64,000 nt of DNA, taken from assembly GCF_030730925.1 (NCBI RefSeq), contig NZ_JAVAMB010000010.1, forward strand, positions 124,001 to 188,000, in the 5' to 3' direction. The translations under genes and the position numbers were made by a program. A model generated the notes under the pieces. It was not told the DNA's origin, made no database searches, and saw only the letters and a program-made list of their open reading frames with translations. Origin of the DNA: Flavobacterium sp. DG2-3 (GTDB lineage: Bacteria; Bacteroidota; Bacteroidia; Flavobacteriales; Flavobacteriaceae). This document shows positions 17,701 through 28,500 of this stretch, piece after piece (the first letter of the stretch is position 1; every line of letters starts with the position of its first letter).

Positions 17701-18597
17701 GTAGAAGATTTCGCTCACTTAAGTAAAGGTCAATGGGTTGCTGATGATGCTACTAATAAAATGGTTAATGATTTAATTCATAACTATAAAATTAAGCTGA
17801 ACGACTTACAAGGAGCTTTAAGAAGAGAGAAATTCACTATTACAGTTGGAGATGAGTTGCCATCTGGTATCTTAAAATTAGCGAAGATTTATATTGCTAA
17901 GAAACGTAAGTTGAAAGTAGGGGATAAAATGGCAGGACGTCACGGTAACAAAGGTATTGTTGCAAGAATCGTTCGTCATGAAGATATGCCTTTCTTGGAA
18001 GACGGAACGCCAGTTGATATCGTGTTGAACCCACTTGGGGTACCTTCACGTATGAACATTGGTCAGATCTATGAGACTGTTCTTGGATGGGCTGGTATGA
18101 ACTTGGGTAGAAAATTTGCTACTCCAATTTTCGACGGTGCTTCTCTAGACGAGATCAATGCTTTGACTGATGAGGCTAACGTACCACGTTTTGGACATAC
18201 TTACCTATTTGATGGTGGAACTGGAGAGCGTTTTGCACAAAAAGCAACTGTGGGTGTAATTTACATGCTTAAATTAGGACACATGGTTGATGATAAGATG
18301 CACGCACGTTCTATCGGACCATACTCGTTGATTACTCAACAGCCACTTGGAGGTAAAGCTCAATTTGGAGGTCAGCGTTTTGGAGAGATGGAGGTTTGGG
18401 CACTTGAGGCTTATGGAGCTTCTAGTACACTACGTGAAATCTTAACTGTTAAGTCTGATGACGTTATTGGTAGAGCTAAAACTTACGAGGCTATCGTTAA
18501 GGGTGAAACTATGCCAGAACCAGGCTTGCCAGAATCATTCAATGTATTAATGCACGAATTGAAAGGTCTAGGATTAGATCTTCGTTTGGAAGAATAA
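14785..18597 (+). CDS. rpoB: DNA-directed RNA polymerase subunit beta
   Basis: The 1270-residue beta subunit contains the rifampicin region ([46 protein letters not shown], present in split form around 473-520), the GRHGNKG loop and the C-terminal [12 protein letters not shown] switch region. Length is normal for Bacteroidota. A TTG at 14782 precedes the ATG in frame; the ATG at 14785 ([11 protein letters not shown]) is preferred. The rifampicin-binding residues look wild type. It is separated from rpoC by 250 bp with a strong hairpin. Confidence 0.98.
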   Translation: MITNQTERLNFASTKNIPDYPDFLDVQVKSFKDFFQLETKSDERGNEGLYNTFMENFPITDTRNNFVLEFLDYFVDPPRYTIQECIERGLTYSVPLKARLKLYCTDPEHEDFETIVQDVYLGTIPYMTPSGTFVINGAERVVVSQLHRSPGVFFGQSFHANGTKLYSARVIPFKGSWIEFSTDINSVMYAYIDRKKKLPVTTLFRAIGFERDKDILEIFDLAEEIKVSKTGIKKYIGRRLAARVLNTWHEDFVDEDTGEVVSIERNEIILDRDTIIDKDNVEEIIDSNVKSILLHKEDNNQADYAIIHNTLQKDPTNSEKEAVEHIYRQLRNAEPPDEETARGIIDKLFFSDQRYNLGEVGRYRMNKKLDLDIPMDKQVLTKEDIITIVKYLIELINSKAEIDDIDHLSNRRVRTVGEQLSQQFGVGLARMARTIRERMNVRDNEVFTPIDLINAKTLSSVINSFFGTNQLSQFMDQTNPLAEITHKRRLSALGPGGLSRERAGFEVRDVHYTHYGRLCPIETPEGPNIGLISSLGVYAKVNGMGFIETPYRKVTNGVVDLESTPIYLSAEEEEGKMIAQANIEMDETGKITASNVIAREEGDFPVVEPNVVHYTDVAPNQIASISASLIPFLEHDDANRALMGSNMMRQAVPLIRPEAPIVGTGLERQVASDSRVLINAEGHGTVEYVDANIITIKYDRTEDERMVSFDADEKTYNLIKFRKTNQGTSINLKPIVRRGDRVVPGQVLSEGYATQNGELALGRNLKVAFMPWKGYNFEDAIVISEKVVRDDIFTSIHVDDYSLEVRDTKLGNEELTNDIPNVSEEATKDLDENGMIRIGAEVKPGDILIGKITPKGESDPTPEEKLLRAIFGDKAGDVKDASLKASPSLHGVVLDKKLFARAVKDKRKRTQDKDALGALEMEFETKFVELKDRLVEKLFLIVNGKTSQGVMNDLGEEVLPKGKKYTQKMLYAVEDFAHLSKGQWVADDATNKMVNDLIHNYKIKLNDLQGALRREKFTITVGDELPSGILKLAKIYIAKKRKLKVGDKMAGRHGNKGIVARIVRHEDMPFLEDGTPVDIVLNPLGVPSRMNIGQIYETVLGWAGMNLGRKFATPIFDGASLDEINALTDEANVPRFGHTYLFDGGTGERFAQKATVGVIYMLKLGHMVDDKMHARSIGPYSLITQQPLGGKAQFGGQRFGEMEVWALEAYGASSTLREILTVKSDDVIGRAKTYEAIVKGETMPEPGLPESFNVLMHELKGLGLDLRLEE

Positions 18598-18608
18598 TAA
18601 AAAGTTTT

Positions 18609-18642
18609 GTAATCGGTCCCGATAAAAATCGGGACTGATTAC
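18609..18642 (+). promoter_or_regulatory. Strong stem-loop between rpoB and rpoC
   Basis: A 15-bp stem, GTAATCGGTCCCGAT (18609-18623) with its complement at 18628-18642 (one G-T), closes an AAAA loop. The downstream sequence TCATTTATATAAG lacks a proper T-run. rpoB and rpoC are usually almost contiguous, so a hairpin here is unexpected. The rest of the 250-bp gap (18598-18847) holds no gene that I can see. Confidence 0.6.
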
Positions 18643-18847
18643 TCATTTATATAAGTTTTTAAAGATTTATACCCGTAACCCGTTCCGATTTTTCATATAC
18701 ATTATATGACTAGCGCTTCAAATTAGATTTGAGGTTTAGAGAAGTAACCCGAGGTAGTAGCTGAATGATTAACTCTTTATTTTTTAAAGAGTAGATTATA
18801 AATCTAAAATCAATTTTTTAATTGCAAATAAATCAATAGTAAAAACT

Positions 18848-21800
18848 ATGATGAATAACAGAAACAATAAAGATAAAAATCCAGTAAAAAGATTTAACAA
18901 AATCTCTATTGGATTGGCTTCACCAGAATCTATCCTTAAAGAATCAAGAGGAGAGGTTTTAAAGCCGGAAACAATTAACTATAGAACTCACAAACCAGAG
19001 CGTGATGGACTTTTCTGCGAAAGAATCTTCGGACCAGTAAAAGACTTCGAATGTGCTTGTGGTAAGTATAAAAGAATTCGTTACAAAGGTATTATCTGTG
19101 ACCGTTGTGGTGTTGAAGTTACTGAGAAAAAAGTACGTCGTGATAGAGTAGGACACATCAACCTTGTTGTGCCAATTGCTCACATCTGGTACTTCCGTTC
19201 TCTTCCAAACAAAATTGGTTATATCCTTGGTCTTCCATCTAAGAAATTAGATATGATCATTTACTACGAAAGATATGTAGTAATTCAAGCTGGTATTGCT
19301 AAAAATGCAGATGGAGAATCATTACAAAGATTAGATTTCTTAACTGAAGAAGAATACTTAAATATTTTAGATACTCTTCCACAGGAAAACCAATATTTAG
19401 ATGATTTAGATCCAAATAAATTTGTTGCCAAAATGGGAGCAGAGTGTATCATGGATTTATTAGCTCGTATTGATCTTGATGCATTATCTTATGAATTGAG
19501 ACACAGCGCTAACAACGAAACATCTAAACAAAGAAAAACTGAGGCTTTAAAAAGATTACAAGTTGTAGAATCTTTCCGTGAGTCTAACGAAAACCGCGAA
19601 AACCGTCCAGAATGGATGATTATGAAAGTGGTTCCAGTTATCCCGCCAGAATTACGTCCACTTGTACCACTTGATGGAGGTCGTTTTGCAACTTCAGATT
19701 TGAACGATTTATATCGTCGTGTAATCATCCGTAACAACCGTTTGAAAAGATTAATGGAGATTAAAGCTCCAGAAGTTATCTTAAGAAACGAGAAACGTAT
19801 GTTACAAGAATCTGTAGATTCATTATTCGATAACACACGTAAAGCTTCTGCTGTTAAAACAGAATCTAACAGACCATTAAAATCATTATCTGACTCATTA
19901 AAAGGTAAACAAGGACGTTTCCGTCAAAACCTTTTAGGAAAACGTGTGGATTATTCTGCTCGTTCGGTAATCGTCGTTGGTCCTGAGTTAAAATTATATG
20001 AGTGCGGATTGCCAAAAGATATGGCTTCTGAATTATACAAACCTTTCGTAATCCGTAAATTGATTGAAAGAGGTATTGTTAAAACAGTAAAATCTGCTAA
20101 GAAAATTATTGACAAAAAAGAGCCAGTAGTTTGGGATATCCTTGAAAATGTAATTAAAGGTCACCCAGTATTACTTAACCGTGCTCCTACTTTGCACAGA
20201 CTTGGTATTCAGGCATTCCAACCAAAATTAATTGAAGGAAAAGCGATCCAGTTGCACCCATTAGTATGTACGGCATTTAACGCCGATTTCGATGGTGACC
20301 AGATGGCGGTTCACTTACCATTAGGACCAGAAGCTATTTTAGAGGCGCAATTATTAATGTTGGCTTCTCACAATATCTTGAACCCTGCAAATGGTGCTCC
20401 AATTACCGTACCTTCTCAGGACATGGTCTTGGGTCTATACTATATGACCAAAGAGCGTATTTCTACAGAAGATCACAAAATTATTGGTCAGGATTTGACT
20501 TTCTACTCTGCTGAAGAAGTAAACATTGCATTAAACGAAGGAAGATTAGAATTGAATGCTCGTGTGAAAATTAGAGCAAAAGATTTTAATGACGCTGGAG
20601 AATTAGTGTATAAAATTATCCAAACAACTGCTGGACGTGTATTATTTAACGAAGTAGTACCTGAAGCAGCTGGATATATCAATGACGTATTGACTAAGAA
20701 AAACCTTAGAGATATTATCGGACACATTTTAAGCGTGACTGATGTACCTACAACGGCAGCTTTCTTGGATAATATGAAAGATATGGGGTATAAATTCGCA
20801 TTTAGAGGAGGTTTATCATTCTCTTTAGGTGATATTAGAATTCCAGAACAAAAAACTAAATTGATTGCAGATGCTAGAGAACAAGTTGAAGGTATCTCAA
20901 CCAACTATAACATGGGTCTTATTACCAATAACGAGCGTTACAACCAAGTTATTGACGTATGGACTTCTGCGAATGCTCAGTTAACAGAGTTAGCAATGAA
21001 AAATATTAGAGAAGACCAGCAAGGTTTCAACTCTGTATATATGATGCTTGACTCTGGGGCGAGGGGTTCTAAGGAGCAGATTCGTCAGTTAACAGGTATG
21101 CGTGGTTTGATGGCTAAGCCTAAAAAATCTACTGCCGGTGGTGGTGAGATTATTGAAAACCCGATTCTTTCTAACTTTAAGGAAGGTCTTTCGATCCTTG
21201 AGTACTTCATTTCTACTCACGGTGCTCGTAAAGGTCTTGCGGATACGGCTCTTAAAACGGCCGATGCTGGTTACTTGACAAGAAGGCTTCATGACGTTTC
21301 TCAGGATGTTATTGTAAACATCGAAGACTGTGGAACTCTTAGAGGTGTTGAAGTATCTGCATTGAAGAAAAATGAGGAAATCGTTGAATCATTAGGAGAG
21401 AGAATTTTAGGACGTGTTGCATTGCAAGACGTTATTAATCCGCTTACTAATGAAGTAATGGTTCAATCTGGTCAGCAAATTACTGAAGCAATTATGAGAA
21501 CTATCGAAGCTTCTCCAATTGAAAAAGTAGAGGTTAGATCTCCATTAACTTGTGAAGCTACAAAAGGTATTTGTGCAAAATGTTACGGTAGAAACTTAGC
21601 TACTGGTAAGATGACACAAAGAGGTGAAGCTGTCGGAGTTATTGCAGCTCAGTCTATTGGTGAGCCAGGTACACAGTTGACACTTCGTACGTTCCACGTT
21701 GGAGGGGTTGCTGGAGGTATCTCTGAAGAGTCTAGTATTGTTACAAGATTCAACGGTAGATTAGAAATTGAAGATTTAAAAACAGTAAAAGGAGAAGACG

Positions 21801-23155
21801 GAGAAGGAAATTCTGTTGATATCGTAGTTTCACGTTCAACTGAGTTGAAATTGGTTGACGAGAAAACTGGTATTGTTTTAAATACACATAACATTCCTTA
21901 CGGATCTAGTATTTTTGTTAATGACGGAGACACTGTTGCTAAAGGAACTGTAATCTGTAAATGGGATCCATATAACGGTGTAATTGTTTCTGAGTTTACT
22001 GGTAAGATTGCTTACGAAGATTTAGAGCAAGGACAATCGTTCATGGTTGAGATCGATGAGCAGACTGGTTTCCAAGAAAAAGTAATTTCTGAAGCTAGAA
22101 ACAAAAAATTAATTCCAACTTTATTGGTTTACGGTAAAGAAGGAGAATTGATTCGTTCATACAACTTACCAGTAGGTGCACACTTAATGGTTGAGAATGG
22201 TGAGAAAATTAAAGCAGGTAAAGTATTAGTAAAAATCCCACGTCGTTCTTCTAAAGCAGGCGATATCACGGGAGGTTTACCAAGAATTACTGAGCTTCTT
22301 GAGGCTCGTAACCCTTCTAACCCAGCGGTTGTATCTGAAATTGATGGTGTTGTATCTTTCGGTAAAATCAAAAGAGGTAACCGTGAGATCGTTATCGAAT
22401 CTAAATTTGGTGAGATTAAAAAGTATTTAGTTAAACTTTCTAGCCAAATCTTAGTACAAGAAAATGACTTCGTAAGAGCGGGAGTTCCATTGTCTGACGG
22501 TGCAATTACACCAGATGATATCTTAAGAATTCAAGGTCCAGCTGCTGTACAACAGTACTTGGTAAATGAGATTCAAGAGGTTTACCGTCTTCAAGGAGTA
22601 AAAATCAATGATAAACACTTTGAGGTAGTTATTCGTCAAATGATGCGTAAAGTAAGAGTTCAGGATCCAGGTGATACCTTATTCTTAGAAGACCAATTAA
22701 TTCACACTAAAGATTTCATCGTTCAAAACGATAAATTATATGGTATGAAAGTGGTTGAAGATGCTGGAGATTCTTCAGTATTGAAACCAGGTCAGATTAT
22801 TACGCCTCGTGAATTACGTGATGAGAATTCATTATTGAAACGTACAGATAAAAATCTTGTTGTAGCAAGAGATGTAATCACTGCAACTGCAACGCCAGTT
22901 CTACAAGGTATTACAAGAGCTTCGTTACAAACTAAATCATTCATTTCTGCGGCTTCATTCCAGGAGACAACGAAAGTACTTAACGAAGCTGCAGTAGCTG
23001 GTAAAGTAGATGATCTAGAAGGATTAAAAGAAAATGTAATTGTTGGACACAGAATTCCTGCGGGAACTGGTATGAGAGAATACGATAACACTATCGTAGG
23101 ATCTAAAGACGATTATAACGAAATGATGGCTAATAAAGAAGAATACATTTATTAA
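18848..23155 (+). CDS. rpoC: DNA-directed RNA polymerase subunit beta-prime
   Basis: The 1435-residue beta-prime subunit has the N-terminal zinc ribbon ([23 protein letters not shown]), the catalytic NADFDGDQM motif that holds the active-site magnesium, the bridge helix and trigger loop region, and the second zinc site ([13 protein letters not shown]). Length fits Bacteroidota. The gene starts with two ATG codons (18848 and 18851). It is followed after 10 bp by a DUF3467 gene. Confidence 0.98.
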   Translation: MMNNRNNKDKNPVKRFNKISIGLASPESILKESRGEVLKPETINYRTHKPERDGLFCERIFGPVKDFECACGKYKRIRYKGIICDRCGVEVTEKKVRRDRVGHINLVVPIAHIWYFRSLPNKIGYILGLPSKKLDMIIYYERYVVIQAGIAKNADGESLQRLDFLTEEEYLNILDTLPQENQYLDDLDPNKFVAKMGAECIMDLLARIDLDALSYELRHSANNETSKQRKTEALKRLQVVESFRESNENRENRPEWMIMKVVPVIPPELRPLVPLDGGRFATSDLNDLYRRVIIRNNRLKRLMEIKAPEVILRNEKRMLQESVDSLFDNTRKASAVKTESNRPLKSLSDSLKGKQGRFRQNLLGKRVDYSARSVIVVGPELKLYECGLPKDMASELYKPFVIRKLIERGIVKTVKSAKKIIDKKEPVVWDILENVIKGHPVLLNRAPTLHRLGIQAFQPKLIEGKAIQLHPLVCTAFNADFDGDQMAVHLPLGPEAILEAQLLMLASHNILNPANGAPITVPSQDMVLGLYYMTKERISTEDHKIIGQDLTFYSAEEVNIALNEGRLELNARVKIRAKDFNDAGELVYKIIQTTAGRVLFNEVVPEAAGYINDVLTKKNLRDIIGHILSVTDVPTTAAFLDNMKDMGYKFAFRGGLSFSLGDIRIPEQKTKLIADAREQVEGISTNYNMGLITNNERYNQVIDVWTSANAQLTELAMKNIREDQQGFNSVYMMLDSGARGSKEQIRQLTGMRGLMAKPKKSTAGGGEIIENPILSNFKEGLSILEYFISTHGARKGLADTALKTADAGYLTRRLHDVSQDVIVNIEDCGTLRGVEVSALKKNEEIVESLGERILGRVALQDVINPLTNEVMVQSGQQITEAIMRTIEASPIEKVEVRSPLTCEATKGICAKCYGRNLATGKMTQRGEAVGVIAAQSIGEPGTQLTLRTFHVGGVAGGISEESSIVTRFNGRLEIEDLKTVKGEDGEGNSVDIVVSRSTELKLVDEKTGIVLNTHNIPYGSSIFVNDGDTVAKGTVICKWDPYNGVIVSEFTGKIAYEDLEQGQSFMVEIDEQTGFQEKVISEARNKKLIPTLLVYGKEGELIRSYNLPVGAHLMVENGEKIKAGKVLVKIPRRSSKAGDITGGLPRITELLEARNPSNPAVVSEIDGVVSFGKIKRGNREIVIESKFGEIKKYLVKLSSQILVQENDFVRAGVPLSDGAITPDDILRIQGPAAVQQYLVNEIQEVYRLQGVKINDKHFEVVIRQMMRKVRVQDPGDTLFLEDQLIHTKDFIVQNDKLYGMKVVEDAGDSSVLKPGQIITPRELRDENSLLKRTDKNLVVARDVITATATPVLQGITRASLQTKSFISAASFQETTKVLNEAAVAGKVDDLEGLKENVIVGHRIPAGTGMREYDNTIVGSKDDYNEMMANKEEYIY

Positions 23156-23165
23156 TTAGGAAACT

Positions 23166-23477
23166 ATGAGTAATCCGAAACAACAGCAAGAGCAAATTAA
23201 TATTGAGTTAGATGAAAGCATCGCAGAAGGAATTTATTCTAATCTTGCGATCATCAACCACTCATCATCAGAGTTTGTTTTAGATTTTGTGAGCATTATG
23301 CCCGGTATTCCTAAGGCCAAGGTAAAGTCAAGAATTGTCTTGACACCACAACATGCTAAAAGATTATTGCGTGCAATAGGTGAAAATATCCACAGATTTG
23401 AGGCAGCTCATGGCGAAATCAAAGAAACGGAACAAGCACCAATTCCGCTTAATTTTGGTCCAACTGGACAAGCATAA
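23166..23477 (+). CDS. DUF3467 family protein
   Basis: The 103-residue cytoplasmic protein (INIELDESIAEGIYSNLAIINHSSSEFVLDFVSIMPGIPKAKVKSRIVLTP, in fragments) matches the DUF3467 family, whose members often sit directly after rpoC in Bacteroidota. Function is unknown to me. The 10-bp gap suggests co-transcription with rpoBC and translational linkage. The strong terminator at 23483-23510 ends the whole ribosomal/RNA polymerase transcript. Confidence 0.85.
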   Translation: MSNPKQQQEQINIELDESIAEGIYSNLAIINHSSSEFVLDFVSIMPGIPKAKVKSRIVLTPQHAKRLLRAIGENIHRFEAAHGEIKETEQAPIPLNFGPTGQA

Positions 23478-23482
23478 ATTTT

Positions 23483-23510
23483 AAAGCCCCTTTTTAAGGG
23501 GCTTTTTTTT
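23483..23510 (+). terminator. Intrinsic terminator of the rpoBC transcript
   Basis: AAAGCCCCTT (23483-23492) pairs with AAGGGGCTTT (23496-23505), followed by a run of T. Confidence 0.9.
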
Positions 23511-23673
23511 GCTACTGCATAGTTAAGAATGCAGTTTGTCTGATTTAATTTACTTTAATCGACTAAATTTCTTTTCAGTAAAGTATTATTTTAAATTGGT
23601 GTTGCCTAAAAAAGATTGAATTTTGAAATATAATGACTTAGTAAAGGTTGATTTAATTCAAGTTATAAAAAAG

Positions 23674-23698
23674 CGCTAATTCTGTTAGCGTTTTTTTT
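23674..23698 (+). terminator. Second, orphan intrinsic terminator
   Basis: CGCTAA (23674-23679) pairs with TTAGCG (23685-23690), followed by eight T residues. No gene lies between it and the terminator 160 bp upstream. It either backs up the first one or ends an unrecognised small RNA. The rest of 23511-23814 shows no convincing ORF. Confidence 0.65.
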
Positions 23699-23814
23699 AT
23701 GCTTTTAAATTTTAGTATAAAATTTTTTCTGCTTTCTTCCCAACCTTTTAATTGAAAATGCACTCTATATAAGTAAATGATCTGCGAAAGATCTTTAACT
23801 TAAAAAGATGCGCC

Positions 23815-24567
23815 ATGAAAAAGAAATTCACCTTAGAAATAGCAAGCCCATGTTCTGAAAACTTTGATAAAATGATTCCAAATGCAAATGGTTCATTTTG
23901 TAATTCCTGCATGAAAAATGTAATTGATTTGAGTAAAAAAACGAATTCTGAAGTAGCTAAATTCATTTCAGAAAACAAAAACAGAAACATTTGTGCGAGA
24001 TTGAAAACAACACAGCTAGAAGAAGAATTTCAATTTAATGAAACGTCTAAAATTGCTAATTTGAAATATGCGGCCGTTGCGGCTTCTATTTTGTTAGCAT
24101 CAAATGTAAGTGGACAAGAAAAAGCAACTGTAGAAACAGAAATGAGAGTTCAAAAGCCAGCTCATTATACAGTTGGGAAAGTTGCTTATGTTCAAAATGA
24201 AGAGGAGCAGTCTATCTTTGTAAAAGGTAAATTACTTGAAGCCAAAACCAACAAACCTTTCGACAGAAAAATATATCGAAATCTTTCGATTTCCATTAAT
24301 GGATCAAAAAGTAATATAAAAATGGATTCGAAAACTGGTGAGTTTTTAATTCCGATAGTAGTTGCAAAGGATTCTAAGACATTTGAAGTTACCATTACCG
24401 CTGACGATTATTATTTATCAAAAACAATCGATTTTGATATAACTAAGATTAAAGATAATGTATTGGTAAAAAATATAATTATCTCGGCAGATGAACTTTC
24501 AAGGATTTATATCGCTGGAGGATTAGGCATTAATTATATTCAAGAGAAAAGAACTAAAGAAATTTAG
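23815..24567 (+). CDS. Membrane protein with CxxC-type N-terminal domain and carboxypeptidase-regulatory-like C-terminus
   Basis: The 250-residue protein starts with a domain common in Bacteroidota (SPCSENFDKMIPNANGSFCNSC, then KNVIDLSKKTNSEVAKF) that holds conserved cysteines and is often fused to TonB or regulatory-like domains. A hydrophobic segment (LKYAAVAASILLASNVSG) follows at about 80-97, then a beta-rich part with a GKLLEAKTNKPFD motif like a CarboxypepD_reg repeat. It probably sits in the inner membrane with the C-terminal part outside. No partner gene is adjacent, and the function is unknown. Confidence 0.65.
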   Translation: MKKKFTLEIASPCSENFDKMIPNANGSFCNSCMKNVIDLSKKTNSEVAKFISENKNRNICARLKTTQLEEEFQFNETSKIANLKYAAVAASILLASNVSGQEKATVETEMRVQKPAHYTVGKVAYVQNEEEQSIFVKGKLLEAKTNKPFDRKIYRNLSISINGSKSNIKMDSKTGEFLIPIVVAKDSKTFEVTITADDYYLSKTIDFDITKIKDNVLVKNIIISADELSRIYIAGGLGINYIQEKRTKEI

Positions 24568-24584
24568 ATTGAATCAATAATAAA

Positions 24585-24616
24585 AAAGGCTGTTTAAAAT
24601 TCATTAAACAGCCTTT
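24585..24616. terminator. Bidirectional terminator between convergent genes
   Basis: AAAGGCTGTTTAA (24585-24597) pairs with its exact complement at 24604-24616. It is flanked by an A-run upstream and T-rich sequence downstream, so it can end both the plus-strand gene and prfC. Confidence 0.8.
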
Positions 24617-24637
24617 GTATTTTTATAAAAGAAAAAA

Positions 24638-26230
24638 TTAATCAAACTCAGATGTAAAATATAATTTCACACTTGGGTATTTACTTTGTGTCATCTGGAT
24701 TGTAAAATCAGAATCGGCTAAGAATACCAATTGACCGTATTTGTCGTGAGCAAGGAATTTTTGCTTGATACGCTTAAATTCTTTGAACTCTTCATTTTTA
24801 GAATCATCTGGTTTTACCCAACACGCTTTATGAACTGGGAAATTCTCGTAAGTACATTTTGCCCCATATTCGTGCTCTAAACGATATTGGATTACCTCGT
24901 ATTGAAGTGCTCCAACTGTTCCGATAACTTTACGGTTGTTCATTTCTAAAGTAAATAACTGAGCAACTCCTTCGTCCATTAACTGATCGACTCCTTTTTC
25001 TAATTGCTTAGCCTTCATCGGGTCAGCATTGTTAATGTATCTAAAGTGTTCTGGAGAGAAACTCGGAATTCCTTTAAAGCTCATGATTTCGCCTTCTGTT
25101 AAAGTATCTCCAATTTTAAAGTTTCCAGTATCGTGTAAACCAACAATATCACCAGGATAAGAAATGTCTACAATTTCTTTTTTCTCAGCAAAAAACGCAT
25201 TCGGGCTTGAGAATTTTAAATTTTTCTTCTGACGAACGTGGTAATAAGGTTTGTTTCTTTCAAAAGTTCCCGAAACGATTTTAATAAATGCTAAACGGTC
25301 ACGGTGTTTCGGATCCATGTTGGCGTGGATTTTGAAAACAAATCCCGTCATTTTTTCTTCGGTAGGCTCAACGGTACGAGTTTCAGAATCTTTTGCTCTA
25401 GGCGAAGGAGCAATTGTAATGAAACAATCTAACAACTCGCGAACTCCAAAGTTATTCAATGCAGAACCAAAAAATACAGGCTGAATTTTTCCGTCTAAAT
25501 AATCCTGACGATCAAATTTTGGATATACTTCATCAATTAATTCTAATTCTTCACGAAGTTTAGCTGCGGCTTTTTCGCCTACAATTTTATCCAATTCTGG
25601 ATTATTCTGAACATCAGAAAAAGCAATTGTTTCTTCTATATTTTTACGGCTGTCTCCGCTAAAAAGATTAATGTTTTCTTCCCAAAGATTGTAAATTCCC
25701 TGAAAATCGTAACCCATTCCGATAGGGAAACTTAATGGTGTAACTTTTAAACCTAGTTTTTGTTCTACTTCATCCATTAGATCAAAAGCATCTTTACCTT
25801 CACGGTCTAATTTATTGATGAAAACAATCATCGGAATATTACGCATTCTACAAACCGAAACCAGTTTTTCAGTCTGTTCCTCAACCCCTTTTGCAACGTC
25901 AATCACAACGATTACACTATCAACGGCTGTTAAAGTTCTAAATGTATCTTCAGCAAAATCCTTGTGTCCTGGAGTATCAAGGATATTGATTTTTTTATCT
26001 TTATAATTAAAAGCAAGAACAGAGGTAGAAACCGAAATACCTCTTTGGCGTTCGATTTCCATGAAATCAGATGTTGCTCCTTTTTTAATCTTATTACTTT
26101 TTACCGCACCAGCTTCCTGAATTGCACCTCCAAATAACAATAATTTCTCGGTCAATGTTGTTTTACCGGCATCGGGATGCGATATAATTCCAAATGTTCT
26201 TCTGCGTTGTATTTCTTTTAAAAAGCTCAT
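24638..26230 (-). CDS. prfC: Peptide chain release factor 3
   Basis: The 530-residue GTPase removes RF1/RF2 from the ribosome after peptide release. G1 is SHPDAGKTTLTEKLL near the N-terminus, followed by QRGISVSTS, DTPGHKDF and NKLDR. The EF-G-like domains II and III and the C-terminal FLADSDFTIQM...LYFTSEF region are intact. It has a normal length and a single-gene transcription unit, with the -7 box TACTTTTG 20 bp upstream. A long inverted repeat fills the gap before the amylase gene. Confidence 0.96.
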   Translation of the reverse strand: MSFLKEIQRRRTFGIISHPDAGKTTLTEKLLLFGGAIQEAGAVKSNKIKKGATSDFMEIERQRGISVSTSVLAFNYKDKKINILDTPGHKDFAEDTFRTLTAVDSVIVVIDVAKGVEEQTEKLVSVCRMRNIPMIVFINKLDREGKDAFDLMDEVEQKLGLKVTPLSFPIGMGYDFQGIYNLWEENINLFSGDSRKNIEETIAFSDVQNNPELDKIVGEKAAAKLREELELIDEVYPKFDRQDYLDGKIQPVFFGSALNNFGVRELLDCFITIAPSPRAKDSETRTVEPTEEKMTGFVFKIHANMDPKHRDRLAFIKIVSGTFERNKPYYHVRQKKNLKFSSPNAFFAEKKEIVDISYPGDIVGLHDTGNFKIGDTLTEGEIMSFKGIPSFSPEHFRYINNADPMKAKQLEKGVDQLMDEGVAQLFTLEMNNRKVIGTVGALQYEVIQYRLEHEYGAKCTYENFPVHKACWVKPDDSKNEEFKEFKRIKQKFLAHDKYGQLVFLADSDFTIQMTQSKYPSVKLYFTSEFD

Positions 26231-26249
26231 ATTTTGTATAAATAGGTTG

Positions 26250-26257
26250 CAAAAGTA
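26250..26257 (-). promoter_or_regulatory. -7 box of prfC
   Basis: The minus-strand sequence TACTTTTG matches TAnnTTTG, 19 bp upstream of the prfC ATG. No clear -33 TTG is visible. Confidence 0.5.
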
Positions 26258-26339
26258 CTATTAATTACGGCTTAATAAAAATATTCAGTTCGCAAATTGA
26301 ATGTTGAAAATAGTAGCAGCTAATTTGGAAAAGTTTTTT

Positions 26340-26496
26340 GCCACGAATTGCACGAATTTCACTAATTATTGTTTTGCAAAAAAATCAATCCGAATTTTAT
26401 AGCTATCTTTAGTAGTGAAAAGTAAACGTAAAGAATTTGTACTAATAATTATTTTAGACAGAGAAAAAAATTAGTGAAATTCGTGCAATTAGTGGC
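26340..26496. repeat. Intergenic inverted repeat, 28-bp arms
   Basis: The arms at 26340-26367 and 26469-26496 are complementary with one mismatch and enclose 101 bp. Each arm repeats an ACGAATT-like word (GCCACGAATT, GCACGAATT, CACTAATT). It occupies most of the 341-bp gap between the amylase and prfC genes, where no ORF is found. Confidence 0.8.
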
Positions 26497-26571
26497 TAAA
26501 AAAAAACACAATCTTGGCAAAAATAAAAAGCTGCTCTCGAAAGAACAGCTTTTAGAAATAGTCATTTTAAA

Positions 26572-28011
26572 TTACTGATTAATTGACCAAACTGAATATC
26601 CTTTTGGAGGACATTGTATTTTTACCCATTTGTCTGCTTGAGTTGTTGGGTACCAAGAGGAGTTTCCTGTAAAATCTTTAATTTGTGTGTTAGCCCAATT
26701 GGTCTGAATCCATCTTTCTTGCCAAACATCTGAATTGTTGATGTAAACTACTAAACCTGGATTTCCGTTATAACCATTTCTTCTCGCTACATACTCGTCG
26801 TTATCAGAATATAAAATAGAAGTTGTTCCAGTTGCTTTATTGTTGTGAATCCAAATAAGATTGTTTAATTTATTTTTGTCTAACCATTCTTCATAATCTC
26901 TGTAAAAGATAGTAGGATAGCCTTCGTGAGTTAATATATAGGAGTAAGCTAACATTTTACTGTAAATCTCATCTGTATCATGATTGGTTACAAAAGTTAC
27001 CGCTTTATACGGATTTCGCTTCCACATCATATCATCATTCAAAAGTGCAAGATTATTTCCATCAAAAGCATCATTCATTTTATAATAACAAGCAAAATCA
27101 AAAACAGAACTGTTTGCATTGTTTGCCCAATCATTTAATACATTCACATTAGAATCCCATAATTCTCCAACAGAAAATCCGCCAACATTTGCATTCCATG
27201 CATTTACTACCCATGCACCAAAACCTTTTACATAATCAAATCTCCATCCGTCAAATTTCATAGTGTTTTTATAATATTTTCCAACTCCGTCAGCTCTAAG
27301 CCAAAGCCAGTTTTGAACATTTGGGGCAGCGTGGCATAAATCTGGAAAACCTCCAAAAGATCCTTCGTCATTATTTCCGTAACTATTTTTGTAAAAATCA
27401 TTATAAGTACGAGGAAATTTACCAGAAGCAACTCCTGTGAAATTAGTCCAAGTATTTGTTCCAGTAAACGGATTCGCTTCAGATTGGCCACCGCTGTTGT
27501 GGTTGATTACAATATCTGCATATACTTTTATGTTTTCGGTATGTGCGGCAGTAATTAAATTTACTAACTCTGTTTTAGATCCAAATCGGGTTTCTGTAGT
27601 ACCGTTCTGGTTGTAATCTCCAAAATCAAAATAATCTGTTGGGTCATATCCCATAGAAAAAGCTCCGTTTTGCGCTTTTGAAGCAGGAGGTAGCCAGATA
27701 GAGCCAATTCCAGCATTTCCCCATGCAGTTACTTTGCTGCTAACAGTATTCCACCAAGTTCCCCCAGCAGGAACATCCCAATAGAAAGCTTGCATCATAA
27801 CACCTCCGCCAGGATTATCTACATATTTTCCAGTAGAAGAAGTAGAAACTCCTGTACTAAAAGGTTTTCCGTCGTGGTGTGTAACATCAATAACTTTAAA
27901 TTGTTTACTTTCAGCTTTTGTGTCCGATTCGCTGATTTCATTTGTAGAACACGAATACAGCAGTCCAGTAAATGCCGTAATAAGGCATAACTTAAAAATA
28001 GGTTTTTTCAT
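26572..28011 (-). CDS. Secreted alpha-amylase lipoprotein, GH13 (archaeal GH13_7-like)
   Basis: The 479-residue protein begins with a lipoprotein signal (LLYSC, Cys21) and continues into a GH13 (beta/alpha)8 barrel. Conserved regions: I ADIVINH, II GWRFDYVKGF (nucleophile Asp), III VGELWD (acid Glu) and IV FVTNHDTDE. Phrases such as VMMQAFYWDVPAGGTWW, IWLPPASK and FYRDYEEWLDKNKLNNLIWIH closely resemble Pyrococcus-type amylases. The protein should be surface or periplasmic and attack starch. No susC/D pair or regulator is adjacent, so it is a lone gene. A T9SS C-terminal domain is not visible. Confidence 0.9.
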   Translation of the reverse strand: MKKPIFKLCLITAFTGLLYSCSTNEISESDTKAESKQFKVIDVTHHDGKPFSTGVSTSSTGKYVDNPGGGVMMQAFYWDVPAGGTWWNTVSSKVTAWGNAGIGSIWLPPASKAQNGAFSMGYDPTDYFDFGDYNQNGTTETRFGSKTELVNLITAAHTENIKVYADIVINHNSGGQSEANPFTGTNTWTNFTGVASGKFPRTYNDFYKNSYGNNDEGSFGGFPDLCHAAPNVQNWLWLRADGVGKYYKNTMKFDGWRFDYVKGFGAWVVNAWNANVGGFSVGELWDSNVNVLNDWANNANSSVFDFACYYKMNDAFDGNNLALLNDDMMWKRNPYKAVTFVTNHDTDEIYSKMLAYSYILTHEGYPTIFYRDYEEWLDKNKLNNLIWIHNNKATGTTSILYSDNDEYVARRNGYNGNPGLVVYINNSDVWQERWIQTNWANTQIKDFTGNSSWYPTTQADKWVKIQCPPKGYSVWSINQ

Positions 28012-28500
28012 AATAGATGTGGTTAAGTTAAATAGTTGTTTTTGTAATTGTTAAAATTCAAGCTTTAAAATGCAGATATTACTATTTTTTGATTATGAAA
28101 ATTATTAATTACGCATCTAAAGTAATTTTTTTTTGATTTAATTTTAATTTGTAAGAAAATAGTTTGTTGCGAAAACGTTGTAGTGTTAAGAACTTTTTAT
28201 TATGATGCTTATAATTAGGTTTTTATTTTATCTGAAATTTAAATTTTCAAAGCAACTATAAAGTTGTATTTCATTGAATTGAGAAAATCAAAATAGATGA
28301 TTTTATCTAACGAAATAAAACTATCCTATAATTTTATGTTAATAGTATATCGGATAGTTGGATTATGTAATTGAATTGTTATTTTTGTTCGTTATAAGTT
28401 ACGAAAGAACTATACTTTAATTATTTATGTTTAAGTTCAGCATCAATAATTTTAGAAGGATTATCTAAAACAGGCTTACATTCAAATAAAAATTAAAATA
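28012..28500. other. Divergent intergenic region: amylase upstream region and ppi promoter
   Basis: This 489-bp gap holds the regulatory regions of the divergent amylase and PPIase genes. A clear promoter faces right: TTG (28358-28360), a 19-bp spacer and TATTTTTG (28380-28387). On the amylase side a dyad AACGTT lies at 28174-28179 inside GAAAACGTTGTAG, similar in style to a LacI-family operator, but this is weak evidence. AACTATCC/GGATAGTT (28319-28326, 28352-28359) form an inverted pair. No ORF is found. Confidence 0.5.
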
